Origin: Gabonibacter massiliensis
Lineage (GTDB): Bacteria > Bacteroidota > Bacteroidia > Bacteroidales > Marinifilaceae
Direction of reading: 5' to 3'
DNA: 64,000 nucleotides
Assembly: GCA_001487125.1 (NCBI GenBank)
Contig: LN913013.1
Span: 1,901,110 to 1,965,109 of the forward strand
Both the position numbers and the translations under genes were made by a program. Every line of letters starts with the position of its first letter. The first letter of the stretch is position 1. Of the stretch, positions 51,721-62,430 are shown one piece after another. A model generated the notes under the pieces. It was not told where the DNA came from. It ran no database searches and saw only the letters and a list, made by a program, of their open reading frames with translations.

Positions 51721-51740
51721 TGTATTATTTAAAGAGAAAA

Positions 51741-52175
51741 ATGAGAGTGAATATAATCAACAAATCGAAACACGCTCTTCCGGAATATAAAACGAATTTT
51801 TCCGCCGGAATGGACATTCGTGCTAATTTAGAGCAATCCATCATGTTAAAACCTTTGGAGAGAAAGCTGATACCGACAGGACTTTTTATAGAGTTGCCAG
51901 AGGGATATGAAGCTCAAATCAGACCGAGAAGTGGTTTGGCTCTAAACGAAGGAATAACTGTTTTGAATGCGCCGGGAACTATCGATCCTGATTACAGAGG
52001 AGAAATAGGTGTTATTCTTGTTAATCTTTCTCACGAAATGGTTCAAATTAACGATGGAGACAGAATTTGTCAAATGGTCATACAAAAGTTCGAACAAGTG
52101 GAACTTGTTAAGGTAAAAGCTTTAAATGAAACGGAGAGAGGCGAAGGGGGTTTTGGTCATACAGGTAAATATTAA
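51741..52175 (+). CDS. dut: dUTP diphosphatase
   Basis: 144 aa trimeric dUTPase. All five motifs visible: [47 protein letters not shown] and the C-terminal [10 protein letters not shown] arm. Removes dUTP and supplies dUMP. First gene right of the candidate origin and first in an apparently long plus-strand operon. Confidence 0.96.
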   Translation: MRVNIINKSKHALPEYKTNFSAGMDIRANLEQSIMLKPLERKLIPTGLFIELPEGYEAQIRPRSGLALNEGITVLNAPGTIDPDYRGEIGVILVNLSHEMVQINDGDRICQMVIQKFEQVELVKVKALNETERGEGGFGHTGKY

Positions 52176-52192
52176 AACGACATAAAAATATA

Positions 52193-53923
52193 ATGATCAA
52201 ATCATTACTTACATTTCTATTTATTGGATGTACTGTTTTATCTTTTGCTGATAAAAAAAATAGTGTAAGTGTTACTTTGGACGACGATAAAAAAGTAGCG
52301 TTTGACTACGCTTTTATGGAGGGGATAAGGTACAAAGTATTAGGAGATTTTAAATCTGCCTTATCTTATTTTGATCAATGTATGAAAATTGATCATAAAA
52401 GTGCGGCAGTACGTTATGAATTGGCTTCCATTTTAGTATTGACGGATAATTTGGATATTCCTTTGAAATTGATGCGGGAAGCCGTAGAGTTAGAATCTTC
52501 TAATATTTGGTTTAAAATTTTGTTGGCCAATATATTGGAAAAAAAATCGATGATAGATCAGGCTTGTGTCGTTTATGACGAGTTAATAAAGCAATATCCG
52601 GAACGGGAAGATTTTTACCTGATTGAAACTAATTTGTTAACCTCTGTGGAAAAATGGGAGGAAGCTATAGCTGTATTGGATCGGTACGAAAAACAGTTCG
52701 GTCCTTCGGAAATTTCTTCCGTGGAAAAGGTAAAGCTGTATGCCAAAGCTAAGAATATAAAAAAAGCTTCTTCAGAGATTTTGAAGTTGATCAAGAAATA
52801 TCCCGGCAAGAGCGATTATTTAGGATTATTGGCGGAACTTTATTTGTCAAATGATCAAGAGAAGAAGGGATTACAGGTATTGAACAAATTAATGGAAAGG
52901 GATCCTTCCAATGGTTTTGTTCTTTTTTATCTGACGGATTATTATTTGCAAAAGAAGGATACGTTACATGCTGATATTTATTTGAGAAAGGCCTTATTGA
53001 ACGATAATAACGATAATAATTTTAAGGTACAGTATCTTTTGAAATTGCTCGTTAACTCTTCCGATTCGTTTATGTCGGATAGAAGGATACACGAATACAT
53101 GGGGTTATTACTGGAGAAATACGATAACGATTTAACCGTTAGAACGCTTTATGCGGATTTATTGAGGAAAGACAACAAACTGAAGGAGAGTGCAAACGAG
53201 TTGGAATTTGTATTGTCTAAGGATAAAAATAACTATTTGATTTGGGAAGAGTTATTACTGTTGTATAGTCAGTTGGGCGATACTGTTTTGATGTATGACA
53301 GAGGAAAAGAGTGCATGGAGTATTTTCCGAATCAACCTTTGCCTTATGCAATGGTCAGTTTACCTTTGATGATTCAAAAGAAATATGAAGATGCTTTGGT
53401 TTATTTGAATAAAGGTCTTGAATTATCTCCCGAGAATTCTCCTATGAAAGCTCAATTTTATGCTTATTTAGGCGAAAGTTTTTACGTTTTGGATAGTGTC
53501 GAACGCGCTTTCAAAATGTTCGACGAGGTCTTGAAGATCAATCCGAACGACATTATGACTTTAAATAACTATAGTTATTATCTCTCTATCCGGAACGAAC
53601 GATTGAACGATGCCGAACGTATGAGTGCAAAAACGGTTTCTGCCGATCCGAATAACCCTACTTTTTTGGATACTTATGCCTGGGTGTTGTTTAAGCAGAA
53701 AAGTTATTCGTTAGCCAAATATTATATGAATATAGCGATTGAAAAAAGTCAATCGCCTTCAGCTGTTTTATATGAACATTATGGTGACATTTTATACATG
53801 AACGGGGAGAAGGAAGAGGCTGTGAAAATGTGGAAAAAAGCGTTAGAGTTGGGTGGTGAAGAGTTAAGTAGTGAATTAGAAAATAAAATTGAGCATGGAT
53901 TATTGATTGAAAATGAGAAGTAA
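52193..53923 (+). CDS. Exported TPR-repeat protein
   Basis: 576 aa with a signal peptide (LTFLFIGCTVLSFA). The rest is about a dozen tetratricopeptide repeats, e.g. AFMEGIRYKVLGDFKSALSYFDQCMKI split over ~27-55, ALVYLNKGLELSPENSP and ALVKMWKKALELG-like units at the end. Likely a periplasmic scaffold. The order dut-TPR-DUF4292-EnvC-like is typical of Bacteroidales. It overlaps the next frame by 11 bases from the chosen start. Confidence 0.88.
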   Translation: MIKSLLTFLFIGCTVLSFADKKNSVSVTLDDDKKVAFDYAFMEGIRYKVLGDFKSALSYFDQCMKIDHKSAAVRYELASILVLTDNLDIPLKLMREAVELESSNIWFKILLANILEKKSMIDQACVVYDELIKQYPEREDFYLIETNLLTSVEKWEEAIAVLDRYEKQFGPSEISSVEKVKLYAKAKNIKKASSEILKLIKKYPGKSDYLGLLAELYLSNDQEKKGLQVLNKLMERDPSNGFVLFYLTDYYLQKKDTLHADIYLRKALLNDNNDNNFKVQYLLKLLVNSSDSFMSDRRIHEYMGLLLEKYDNDLTVRTLYADLLRKDNKLKESANELEFVLSKDKNNYLIWEELLLLYSQLGDTVLMYDRGKECMEYFPNQPLPYAMVSLPLMIQKKYEDALVYLNKGLELSPENSPMKAQFYAYLGESFYVLDSVERAFKMFDEVLKINPNDIMTLNNYSYYLSIRNERLNDAERMSAKTVSADPNNPTFLDTYAWVLFKQKSYSLAKYYMNIAIEKSQSPSAVLYEHYGDILYMNGEKEEAVKMWKKALELGGEELSSELENKIEHGLLIENEK

Positions 53924-54767
53924 TTTATTTATTTTATCGTTGGTTGTTCTTTTTATTTCTTGTCATTCGACAAAAAAATTGCCAAAGCAAAGGGAACTTG
54001 AAAACATTTCAGAGGGAAGATTATTTAAAAATATTGTTGAAAATGAATTGGATTTCCAGTCTTTGTATTCGAAGAAAATGGATATTTCTTTGAGCACGAA
54101 GAAAAAATCGAATAGTCTGAAAGCCACGATGCAGATGAAAAAAGACAGTTTTATTTGTATCTCCATGTCGGCATCGCCTCTTGGTATTAATGTGGCTCGT
54201 TTACTGTTGACTCCCGACAGCATAAAGTTCGTTAACTTTCATGATAAAGAATATTTTATATCGGATTATAGTTATTTTTCCAATAGGTTCGATTTAAATT
54301 TAAGTTTCGATTGTTTTCAACGGATTCTTTCGAATTACTTTTTTAATTTTGAATCCTGTACATCTTTGAACGATAGAACTAAACGATATAAGTTCGATAA
54401 GTCGGGAAATAATTATTTACTTTATACCTTAGAGGAGAAAGCGTTGGGTAGAAAGTTGAAGAAATTATATAAAAAAAGGAGGAAAAACAAGGAATATTCT
54501 TTGATTTTGCAGGAGATTCAGATAGATCCGGATTATTTTAGACCTTGTTTCGTCTCCATCAAAGATATAGAAGAGCAGATAGGGTTGAATGTAAAGTATG
54601 ATGATTTTAAAGACTTCGGCGGATATCTGTATCCTGGAAAGATTCTTTTCAATCTCTATATGGAATCGGATCCGGTTGAAGTTAAAATTGTTTTTGACAG
54701 ATTGGAGTTTGATGTAAAAGTAGAATCGAATTTTAAGATATCCAGTAAGTATAAACGAATTTATTGA
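53913..54767 (+). CDS. DUF4292 lipoprotein
   Basis: 284 aa from the ATG at 53913; the longer frame starts at a TTG. Lipobox LFISC. Conserved-looking blocks: MDISLSTKKKSNSLKATMQMKKDSFICISMSAS split near residues 50-80, and a C-terminal FDRLEFDVKVESNFKIS. The family resembles LolA/LolB-like outer-membrane lipoproteins (known in general terms), so a role in lipoprotein or LPS handling is possible. Coupled to both neighbours by overlap. Confidence 0.82.
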   Translation: MRSNLFILSLVVLFISCHSTKKLPKQRELENISEGRLFKNIVENELDFQSLYSKKMDISLSTKKKSNSLKATMQMKKDSFICISMSASPLGINVARLLLTPDSIKFVNFHDKEYFISDYSYFSNRFDLNLSFDCFQRILSNYFFNFESCTSLNDRTKRYKFDKSGNNYLLYTLEEKALGRKLKKLYKKRRKNKEYSLILQEIQIDPDYFRPCFVSIKDIEEQIGLNVKYDDFKDFGGYLYPGKILFNLYMESDPVEVKIVFDRLEFDVKVESNFKISSKYKRIY

Positions 54768-55957
54768 TGGTGGTTGTGCGTTATATATTGATTTTTTTGT
54801 TTCTGCATGTTTCCGCTTTTTCCTTTTCTCAATCTATCGATGAGGTAAAGAAAAAGAAAGAACAGGCAGAAAAGGAAATCTCGTATTTGAATAAATTGTT
54901 GAATTCTACTCGGAATAATCGTTCGACTACTTTACAAAAGCTGACTATAATCAATCAAAAGATAGTGAAGGGAAAGGAGATCATTCAATCGCTGAATGAT
55001 GAAGTCTCCTATCTTGAAAAACTGATTACGGATAACGAAAGGATAAAGACTCATTTGGAATCGAACAGACAAAAAATGATGGATTTTTACGCGAAGATGG
55101 TTTACGAAACCTGGAAGAAAAAAAATCAGTCGGATAAATTGGTTTTTATTTTTTCTTCGACGACTCTTATGCAAGCCTATGCGCGTTATAAATACTTCGA
55201 TCAGGTACAAGATTATTCCAAACGGCAAATAGAGCTTATAAAGGCAGCTAACGATTCCTTGACGACTGTCAATAATAAGCTGAATCTTTTGGTTTCGGAA
55301 AAGAACGGGAAACAAAATCTTATTGTTGCAAAGAATGCAGAATTAATACGAGAGCAGAATCAGGCTAACAGTTATGTAAACGAATTGAAGAAAAAGGAGA
55401 GGGAGTTAGATAAAAAGTTGAAAGCCGAAATTAAAAAAAGGGAAGTTTTGGCCAATAAACTGAAGTCTTTGATAGCCGCACAGGCTAAAAAGTCCGGTAG
55501 TAAGAATTCTAACTATAAATTAACACCGGAAGAGAAACTTATTTCGGATGATTTCGCTAAAAATAAGGGAAAATTGCCTTGGCCCGTTGAGGAGGGATTC
55601 GTATCGGAAAAATTTGGAGTGAACGTTCATCCTCTTTTTAAACAGGTTAAGTTGACAAATGACGGAATAACCGTTACGACGTCAGCCGGTGCGGATGTCA
55701 GATCGGTTTTTACGGGAACGGTTGTCGAAATCATGTTTATACCGGGGTATAATAACGTAGTCATGATTAGGCACGGTAATTACTTGACACTTTATTCGAA
55801 TATAATAAAAGTTTATATCAGAAAGGGAGATGTAATTAAACTGAAGCAAAAAATAGGTAAATTGGCCTCTGATAATGAAAGTAGTAGTACTTTGAATTTT
55901 CAGATATGGAGGGATAAGGAAAAACTGGATCCTCAGTTATGGTTGTCACCCTGGTAG
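54767..55957 (+). CDS. EnvC-like coiled-coil protein with degenerate M23 domain
   Basis: 396 aa from the ATG that shares its A with the preceding stop (TGATG). Signal peptide, long coiled coil (~20-245), then a LytM/M23 domain (~280-390). The catalytic His of HxGxD is missing (KLTNDGITV) and the last HxH is altered (TLYSNI). Like E. coli EnvC, it is probably an activator of cell-wall amidases in division rather than an enzyme (inference by analogy). Confidence 0.87.
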   Translation: MVVVRYILIFLFLHVSAFSFSQSIDEVKKKKEQAEKEISYLNKLLNSTRNNRSTTLQKLTIINQKIVKGKEIIQSLNDEVSYLEKLITDNERIKTHLESNRQKMMDFYAKMVYETWKKKNQSDKLVFIFSSTTLMQAYARYKYFDQVQDYSKRQIELIKAANDSLTTVNNKLNLLVSEKNGKQNLIVAKNAELIREQNQANSYVNELKKKERELDKKLKAEIKKREVLANKLKSLIAAQAKKSGSKNSNYKLTPEEKLISDDFAKNKGKLPWPVEEGFVSEKFGVNVHPLFKQVKLTNDGITVTTSAGADVRSVFTGTVVEIMFIPGYNNVVMIRHGNYLTLYSNIIKVYIRKGDVIKLKQKIGKLASDNESSSTLNFQIWRDKEKLDPQLWLSPW

Positions 55958-56136
55958 CTTTGCAGAGACGGTTTTTAAAATTTTTATCTATTTGATGAAT
56001 TGATATTTAAATTTTTTTTGTTTAAATTCGCTATACGTTAAGCTGTGTATATGCGGTTTTAATTGTGATTGAGATTTGAGTGGATATTGTTATTGTGTTG
56101 GTAAATTTAATATGAACTATTTCATTTTAGTTGGTG

Positions 56137-56535
56137 ATGGACAAATTAGAATTTTCAATTACTTCAGAGATTGGAAACATCGTTAAAGTAGAAAATTTCA
56201 TTGATTACTTTGTCGATGTGTATCATGTTGAACCTGAGGTATTCGGTAAAATCAGTCTGTGTGTTATTGAAGCGGTCAACAATGCTATTTTATATGGAAA
56301 TAAGCTCGATCCTTCAAAGTATGTAAAGTTTTTTGTACGTGAAGACGACGGTAAGCTTTGCGTAACGGTAAAAGATGAAGGAGACGGATTCGATTACAAT
56401 TATATTCCGGATCCGACCTTGCCGGATAATATCGAGAAAGATGCCGGACGCGGACTTTATTTAATGAAAACCTTGTCAGATGATTTGATTTTTGAAGACA
56501 ACGGTTCTAAAGTGACATTGGTTTTCAATTTATAA
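56137..56535 (+). CDS. Anti-sigma-factor-type serine kinase (RsbW/SpoIIAB-like)
   Basis: 132 aa HATPase domain. N box CVIEAVNNAILYGNK, G1 box KDEGDGFD, G2 GRGLYLMKTLSDD. The ATG at 56137 is preferred over an upstream GTG. Members bind sigma or anti-sigma antagonist proteins. No sigma partner gene is adjacent. It starts a block with ybeY and mnmG (gaps of 6 and 1 bases). Confidence 0.9.
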   Translation: MDKLEFSITSEIGNIVKVENFIDYFVDVYHVEPEVFGKISLCVIEAVNNAILYGNKLDPSKYVKFFVREDDGKLCVTVKDEGDGFDYNYIPDPTLPDNIEKDAGRGLYLMKTLSDDLIFEDNGSKVTLVFNL

Positions 56536-56541
56536 ATTGTA

Positions 56542-56970
56542 ATGAGTGAAATTTTCTTTTTTAATGAGGGGTGTGAATTGCCGTTTTTTCTATTGCCGGA
56601 AAAGATAAGAAAATGGTTGGATTTAGTCGCTTCCGATTACTCTTGCCGTATAGGAACCATTTCTTTTGTTTTTTGTGATGATTCTTATATTTTGGATGTG
56701 AATAAAAAGTATCTGAATCATGACTATTATACGGACGTAATCACCTTTGATTATAGAGAAAATGATATCCTTTCAGGAGACGTTTTTATCAGTTTGGATA
56801 CCGTACAATCCAATGCTTTGGAATTTAGTACGACTTTTGAAAACGAATTGAATCGTGTTATGGTACATTCGGTTCTTCATTTAATAGGTTTTAAGGATAA
56901 AACGGATGAAGATGCTAAATTGATGAGGAAGAACGAAGATCATTGTTTAGGATTGCTTAAAACGCTATAA
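56542..56970 (+). CDS. ybeY: Endoribonuclease YbeY
   Basis: 142 aa. The metal motif reads [11 protein letters not shown]: two His are kept and the third position is Asp, as in other Bacteroidota YbeY proteins. [19 protein letters not shown] is the conserved strand pair. Role in 16S rRNA maturation and ribosome quality control (family). Confidence 0.92.
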   Translation: MSEIFFFNEGCELPFFLLPEKIRKWLDLVASDYSCRIGTISFVFCDDSYILDVNKKYLNHDYYTDVITFDYRENDILSGDVFISLDTVQSNALEFSTTFENELNRVMVHSVLHLIGFKDKTDEDAKLMRKNEDHCLGLLKTL

Positions 56971-56971
56971 T

Positions 56972-58858
56972 ATGTCGTCTTTATTTCCTCGATATGATGT
57001 CATAGTTGTTGGGGCAGGTCATGCCGGATGCGAGGCAGCTTGTGCTGCGGCTAATTTGGGTTCTAAGACGCTACTTATTACATTGGATATGAATAAGATA
57101 GCTCAGATGTCATGTAATCCTGCCATCGGAGGTATAGCTAAAGGACAGATTGTTAGGGAGATAGATGCATTAGGAGGATATACGGGTATAGTAACGGACA
57201 GAAGTTCGATTCAATTCAGGATGCTTAATCTTTCGAAAGGTCCTGCCATGTGGAGTCCGCGTGCTCAATGCGATCGAATGTCTTTTTCTCAAAATTGGAG
57301 AAGTATAGTTGAAAACACGGTTAATTTGGATATTTGGCAAGATCACGTAGAGGAGTTGTTGTTGGATTCTAAAGGAAATGTAAATGGTGTAAAGACGGTT
57401 TTAGGAGTTTCCTTCTCCGCTGAAAAAGTTATTTTGACCAATGGAACTTTTCTTAACGGTTTGATGCACGTGGGAAGAGTGAATTTTCCCGGTGGAAGAA
57501 TTTCGGAACAAGCCTCTTTCGGGTTATCCGAGCAATTGAAAAGTTTAGGTTTTACCGTGGGGAGGATGAAAACAGGAACTCCTGTAAGAATAGATGGCCG
57601 AAGTGTTGATTTCTCAAAGTTGACACGTCAGGATGGAGATAATGATTTTCATCGATTTTCTTTTCTTCATTTCGATTATGAAAACGAATTGAATAAGCGT
57701 CCCTGTTATATCGCTTACACGAATAAGGAAGTACATGATATTTTGCGTACGGGTTTTGACGATAGTCCCTTGTTTAACGGTACGATTAAGAGTATAGGTC
57801 CTCGTTATTGCCCCAGTATCGAAACGAAATTGGATACTTTTTTCGATAAAGAGAGTCATCATCTTTTTTTGGAGCCGGAAGGAGAAACGACTACTGAATA
57901 CTATTTGAATGGTTTCTCTTCTTCTTTGCCTTTGGAGGTACAATTAAAAGCTTTGCGTTCCGTGAAAGGTTTTGAGCATGTGAAAATATTTCGTCCGGGA
58001 TATGCCATAGAATATGATTATTTTCCGCCGACTCAACTCTTTTCTACCTTGGAGACGAAATTGGTTTCGGGACTCTATTTCGCGGGACAAATTAACGGTA
58101 CTACCGGTTATGAGGAGGCTGCCGCCCAAGGTTTGATGGCCGGCATAAATGCTCATTTGTCACTTCATGAGAATAGAACTTTCGTGTTGAATCGCGATCA
58201 GGCTTATATTGGTGTTTTAATCGATGATTTAGTGACGAAGGGAGTGGATGAACCTTATCGTATGTTTACTTCCAGGGCTGAATATCGTATTCTATTGCGT
58301 CAGGACGATGCCGATGTAAGATTGACTCCTTTAGGGTACGACATAGGTTTGGTATCGGAAAAACGAAATCTTGTATTTCGGGACAAAGTAGTAAAAAGAG
58401 ATCTCTTGTTAAATTTTATTCGAAATTATAGTGTTTCGCCTGATGAAATTAATGGAGTTCTCGATAGTCTGAACTCTTCTCCGATTAAACAAAAAATGAA
58501 GTTGATTGACTTGATTTCTCGACCTCAAATCAACTTAATGAAAATTATTGATTTTATACCTTCTTTAAAATCATTAATTTCCGAACAATTTATTAGAGAG
58601 GAGATCATTGAGGCTGCTGAAGTTTTAGTGAAGTATTCAGGTTATATAGAGAGAGAAAAATTGATGGCAGACAAATTAAATCGTTTGGAAAATTTGGTTA
58701 TTGCCGATAAATTTAATTATATGGAGATTGCTGCACTTTCCATTGAAGCCCGTGAAAAGCTTACAAAGATTAAACCCAAAACAATTGGACAGGCTTCTCG
58801 TATTACTGGAGTATCTCCTTCCGATATTAATGTTTTACTCATTTTGATGGGAAGATAA
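56972..58858 (+). CDS. mnmG: tRNA uridine 5-carboxymethylaminomethyl modification enzyme MnmG
   Basis: 628 aa. FAD-binding [10 protein letters not shown] at the N-terminus, [37 protein letters not shown] and the [19 protein letters not shown] block are all typical. Works with MnmE on wobble uridines. In many bacteria mnmG (gidA) lies close to oriC; a parS-like site follows the gene here. Confidence 0.97.
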   Translation: MSSLFPRYDVIVVGAGHAGCEAACAAANLGSKTLLITLDMNKIAQMSCNPAIGGIAKGQIVREIDALGGYTGIVTDRSSIQFRMLNLSKGPAMWSPRAQCDRMSFSQNWRSIVENTVNLDIWQDHVEELLLDSKGNVNGVKTVLGVSFSAEKVILTNGTFLNGLMHVGRVNFPGGRISEQASFGLSEQLKSLGFTVGRMKTGTPVRIDGRSVDFSKLTRQDGDNDFHRFSFLHFDYENELNKRPCYIAYTNKEVHDILRTGFDDSPLFNGTIKSIGPRYCPSIETKLDTFFDKESHHLFLEPEGETTTEYYLNGFSSSLPLEVQLKALRSVKGFEHVKIFRPGYAIEYDYFPPTQLFSTLETKLVSGLYFAGQINGTTGYEEAAAQGLMAGINAHLSLHENRTFVLNRDQAYIGVLIDDLVTKGVDEPYRMFTSRAEYRILLRQDDADVRLTPLGYDIGLVSEKRNLVFRDKVVKRDLLLNFIRNYSVSPDEINGVLDSLNSSPIKQKMKLIDLISRPQINLMKIIDFIPSLKSLISEQFIREEIIEAAEVLVKYSGYIEREKLMADKLNRLENLVIADKFNYMEIAALSIEAREKLTKIKPKTIGQASRITGVSPSDINVLLILMGR

Positions 58859-58863
58859 AAGGA

Positions 58864-58879
58864 TGTTTCACGTGGAACG
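58864..58879. promoter_or_regulatory. parS-like centromere site
   Basis: TGTTTCACGTGGAACG: core GTTTCACGTGGAAC, differing at two positions from the B. subtilis parS TGTTTCACGTGAAACA. Located 5 bases after the mnmG stop in a non-coding gap. Confidence 0.6.
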
Positions 58880-58929
58880 TTCAAAATGATGCGAAGGGTT
58901 GATAAGGGCTAATCGTTTAAAAATGCATT

Positions 58930-60540
58930 ATGAAAACAATAGAGGGGAATTTAGTAGATGTTGTCAATAGAGAAATTTATCCTTCTACTATAAAAATTTC
59001 TGAGCGAAAAATTGTATCCATTGAAAGAAATTCTAATTCCTATGATAGGTATATTATGCCTGGTTTTGTCGATGCCCATGTACATGTTGAAAGTTCTATG
59101 CTTTTACCTGTCGAGTTTTCAAATATAGTTACCAGACTCGGTACGGTTGCTATTGTCAATGATCCGCATGAAATAGCAAATGTGTTAGGGATGGAAGGAG
59201 TGAAAAAAATGATGGAGAATAGTGAAAAAGCTGCATTGAAATTTTATTATGGAATTCCTTCTTGTGTACCTGCTACACCCTTTGACCGGACTGCAGGAAA
59301 AATAGATGCTGAAGATGCTGAGGAGATGGCTGCTACCGGAAAATTTGTGGCATTATCGGAAATGATGAATATACCTGGTGTTTTGAATAATGAACCTGAA
59401 GTAATGGCTAAATTGGCTGTTGCGAAAAAATATAATTTAAGAATAGACGGTCATGCACCTGCATTGAGAGGGGACAAACTAAGTTTATATATAGGGCATG
59501 GGATAGAGACGGACCATGAGTGTGTGACTTTGGATGAAGCGGAGGAAAAAATCATGAAAGGGATGAAGGTTATTATTCGCGAAGGAAGTGCTGCAAAAAA
59601 TTATGAAGCACTGAAATCTTTGATCGGAACACGTACGGATGATGTTATGTTTTGTACGGATGATGCCCATCCCGATGATCTTCTTCAGTTCGGGCATATC
59701 AATTATATGGTAAAAAAGGCTTTATCGGATGGATTTGGTATTTTTGATGTTTTGCAGGTCGCTTGTTTGAATCCGGTTCGTTTTTACCGTTTGGATGTGG
59801 GTACTTTGAATGTAGGAGATAAAGCAGATTTTATTATTACGGATGATTTAGAGAGAATGAATATTATTTCTACTTTTATCGATGGGGAAAATGTTTTTGA
59901 AAAGAGATCTTTTTACGGCTTAAAAGAGGAGTGGAATTCATGTAATCTTTTCCATCACGATAGATTAACTATTGCGGATATAGAAACGACATTATCGAAT
60001 CAAGTGGCGTGTATTAAAGTTATGCCGGATGAACTTGTGACTGGTAAAATGATTTTTTCACTTGATAACATGAATGATAAATTTGAATCTGATCTATCGG
60101 CAGATGTTTTGAAGATTGTTTATTTGAATCGTTATTTGAACGGAAAGCCCCAGGTCGGATTCGTTTCCGGATTTGGTATAAAACGAGGTGCTTTTGCTTC
60201 TTGTATTTCTCATGATTCGCATAATATAATTGCAATCGGTTGTACGGATGAAGATTTAGTCGCTTCTATTAATGCCGTGATTGAACAAAAAGGAGGTTTA
60301 TCGATTAAAAACGGCGATAAACTTTTACTTTTACCTTTACCCATAGGGGGAATTATCAGTAATTTATCCTGTGAAGAAGTCGCCGGGCAATACCTGAAAT
60401 TGAATGACGAGATAAAAACGATGGGGTCTGTTTTGAAATCTCCGTTTATGACCCTTTCCTTTATGTCGTTGATCGTGATTCCTTATTTTAAGATAGGAGA
60501 AAAAGGAATGTTTGATTATAATAAGTTCGATTTTGTATAG
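58930..60540 (+). CDS. ade: Adenine deaminase
   Basis: 536 aa amidohydrolase. Metal ligands in DAHVHVESSMLLP, then GHAPALRGDKLSLYI, and DDAHPDDLLQFGH. The C-terminal half has GFGIKRGAFASCISHDSHNI and PLPIGGIISNLS. Converts adenine to hypoxanthine in purine salvage. uvrC follows after 2 bases. Confidence 0.95.
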   Translation: MKTIEGNLVDVVNREIYPSTIKISERKIVSIERNSNSYDRYIMPGFVDAHVHVESSMLLPVEFSNIVTRLGTVAIVNDPHEIANVLGMEGVKKMMENSEKAALKFYYGIPSCVPATPFDRTAGKIDAEDAEEMAATGKFVALSEMMNIPGVLNNEPEVMAKLAVAKKYNLRIDGHAPALRGDKLSLYIGHGIETDHECVTLDEAEEKIMKGMKVIIREGSAAKNYEALKSLIGTRTDDVMFCTDDAHPDDLLQFGHINYMVKKALSDGFGIFDVLQVACLNPVRFYRLDVGTLNVGDKADFIITDDLERMNIISTFIDGENVFEKRSFYGLKEEWNSCNLFHHDRLTIADIETTLSNQVACIKVMPDELVTGKMIFSLDNMNDKFESDLSADVLKIVYLNRYLNGKPQVGFVSGFGIKRGAFASCISHDSHNIIAIGCTDEDLVASINAVIEQKGGLSIKNGDKLLLLPLPIGGIISNLSCEEVAGQYLKLNDEIKTMGSVLKSPFMTLSFMSLIVIPYFKIGEKGMFDYNKFDFV

Positions 60541-60542
60541 GA

Positions 60543-62345
60543 ATGATGGAAGACAATCCTCTGAAAGAAAAAGTGAGTAAGTTGCCTACTAACCCTGGGG
60601 TTTATCAATTTTTAGATGCCAATGGAATTATTATATATATTGGTAAAGCTAAAAATTTGAAGAACAGGGTTTCATCTTACTTTATCAAAACGAATCAATC
60701 ATCTAAAACCATGGTTTTAGTGAGAAAGATCCGCGATCTGAGGTATGTAGTCGTTGATAGTGAACAAGATGCACTTCTATTAGAAAATAATTTGATCAAA
60801 AAATACAAACCCCGTTATAATATTTTATTGAAGGACGATAAAACTTATCCGTGGATTTGTATAACTAATGAGCCTTTTCCCCGGGTTTTTATTACTCGAA
60901 AATTCGTAAGGAACGGTTCGGAATATTTTGGTCCTTATACATCAGCGAAATTCGCTCATACCTTGATTTCGCTTATCAAATCACTTTATAAATTGCGAAC
61001 GTGCAATTTATCTATAAATAAATCAAATATTTACGATGGAAAATATAAAGTTTGTTTGGAGTATCATATAGGAAATTGTTTAGCTCCTTGCGTGGGAAAA
61101 GTTTCGGAGGAGGAGTATTTGGATTTCATAGCACAAATTCGTTCCATTCTGAAAGGAAATATCTCTACTGTTTTGGAGGCTATGAATGATAAAATGAAAG
61201 AATTTTCTATTTCCATGCAATTTGAAAAAGCCCAGGAGTTGAAGGAGGCAATAGAAGCGCTGAAGACTCATCAGGCGAAATCCACGATTGTGCGCACTTC
61301 TATCCATGACATGGATGTTTTTTCTTATATAGAGGAAGATAAATATGCTTATGTAAATTATTTGCGTATCGTACATGGAGCTGTTAATCAGGTTCATACC
61401 ATTGAATTAGAACGTAAATTGGATGAATCGAAAGAATCTCTTCTTTCTTTTGCCATTCTGGAAATCAGACAGTTGGTCAATAGCCATTCAAAGGAAGTTT
61501 TAGTTCCTTTTTATCCTGATGTTTTAATGGATGGGATTACTTATTTTATTCCGCAACGGGGAGAGAAAAAGCAATTATTGGAACTATCGGAACGGAATGC
61601 CAAATTCTTTAAGATGGACAGGGAGAGGCAACGGGGGGTTTTTCGAAAGGAGGAGAGTAAATTTACCATACTGAACACGATTAAAACGGAATTGAGATTA
61701 CCTCGTATTCCGCATCGGATGGAATGTTTCGATAATTCGAACATACAGGGAACCAATCCTGTGGCTTCCTGTGTCGTTTTTATAGACGGTAAACCCGCTA
61801 AAAGAGAGTATCGGCATTTTCACGTGAAAACGGTAGAAGGACCGGATGACTTTGCTTCTATGGAGGAGATTATTTATCGGCGATATCACAGGATTTTAGA
61901 CGAAGGGAAGGAGCTACCGGATTTAATTGTGATCGATGGAGGTAAAGGACAATTGCACGCTGCTTTGAATAGTTTGGAAAAATTAGGTCTTCGGGGACAA
62001 ATTCCTATTGTAGGGTTGGCAAAACGGATGGAAGAGATATATTATCCCGGGGATACGGACCCCTATCTGCTGGCTAAAAATTCACTTGCCTTAAAAACCT
62101 TAATGCATATTCGTGACGAGGCTCATCGTTTTGGTATCACGTTTCATCGAAGGTTAAGGGAAAAAGGGCAGATTAATAGTGTTCTAAGTGAAATTGAAGG
62201 TATTGGAGAAAAAACTGAGATTACTTTGTTTCAACATTTCAAAACGATAGATGCAATAGCTAAAGCTCCTTTGGAAAAACTCTCTGAAGTTATTGGGAAA
62301 GCAAAGGCTAAAATCGTACGAGATTATTTTAATTCTGTGGTATAA
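60543..62345 (+). CDS. uvrC: Excinuclease ABC subunit C
   Basis: 600 aa. Domains in order: GIY-YIG nuclease (GVYQFLDANGIIIYIGKAKNL), Cys-rich segment (YKVCLEYHIGNCLAPCVG), UVR motif (QFEKAQELKEAIEAL), RNase H-like second nuclease (ECFDNSNIQGTNPVAS, VIDGGKGQLHAAL) and C-terminal helix-hairpin-helix. Makes both incisions in nucleotide excision repair. Confidence 0.97.
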   Translation: MMEDNPLKEKVSKLPTNPGVYQFLDANGIIIYIGKAKNLKNRVSSYFIKTNQSSKTMVLVRKIRDLRYVVVDSEQDALLLENNLIKKYKPRYNILLKDDKTYPWICITNEPFPRVFITRKFVRNGSEYFGPYTSAKFAHTLISLIKSLYKLRTCNLSINKSNIYDGKYKVCLEYHIGNCLAPCVGKVSEEEYLDFIAQIRSILKGNISTVLEAMNDKMKEFSISMQFEKAQELKEAIEALKTHQAKSTIVRTSIHDMDVFSYIEEDKYAYVNYLRIVHGAVNQVHTIELERKLDESKESLLSFAILEIRQLVNSHSKEVLVPFYPDVLMDGITYFIPQRGEKKQLLELSERNAKFFKMDRERQRGVFRKEESKFTILNTIKTELRLPRIPHRMECFDNSNIQGTNPVASCVVFIDGKPAKREYRHFHVKTVEGPDDFASMEEIIYRRYHRILDEGKELPDLIVIDGGKGQLHAALNSLEKLGLRGQIPIVGLAKRMEEIYYPGDTDPYLLAKNSLALKTLMHIRDEAHRFGITFHRRLREKGQINSVLSEIEGIGEKTEITLFQHFKTIDAIAKAPLEKLSEVIGKAKAKIVRDYFNSVV

Positions 62346-62430
62346 GATAGTGCTTTCATCTGTTTATCAATGATCTAAATAGAATCTATTTTTCGAGAAA
62401 CTTTTTTGCGGTTAAAAACGAATACCATGA

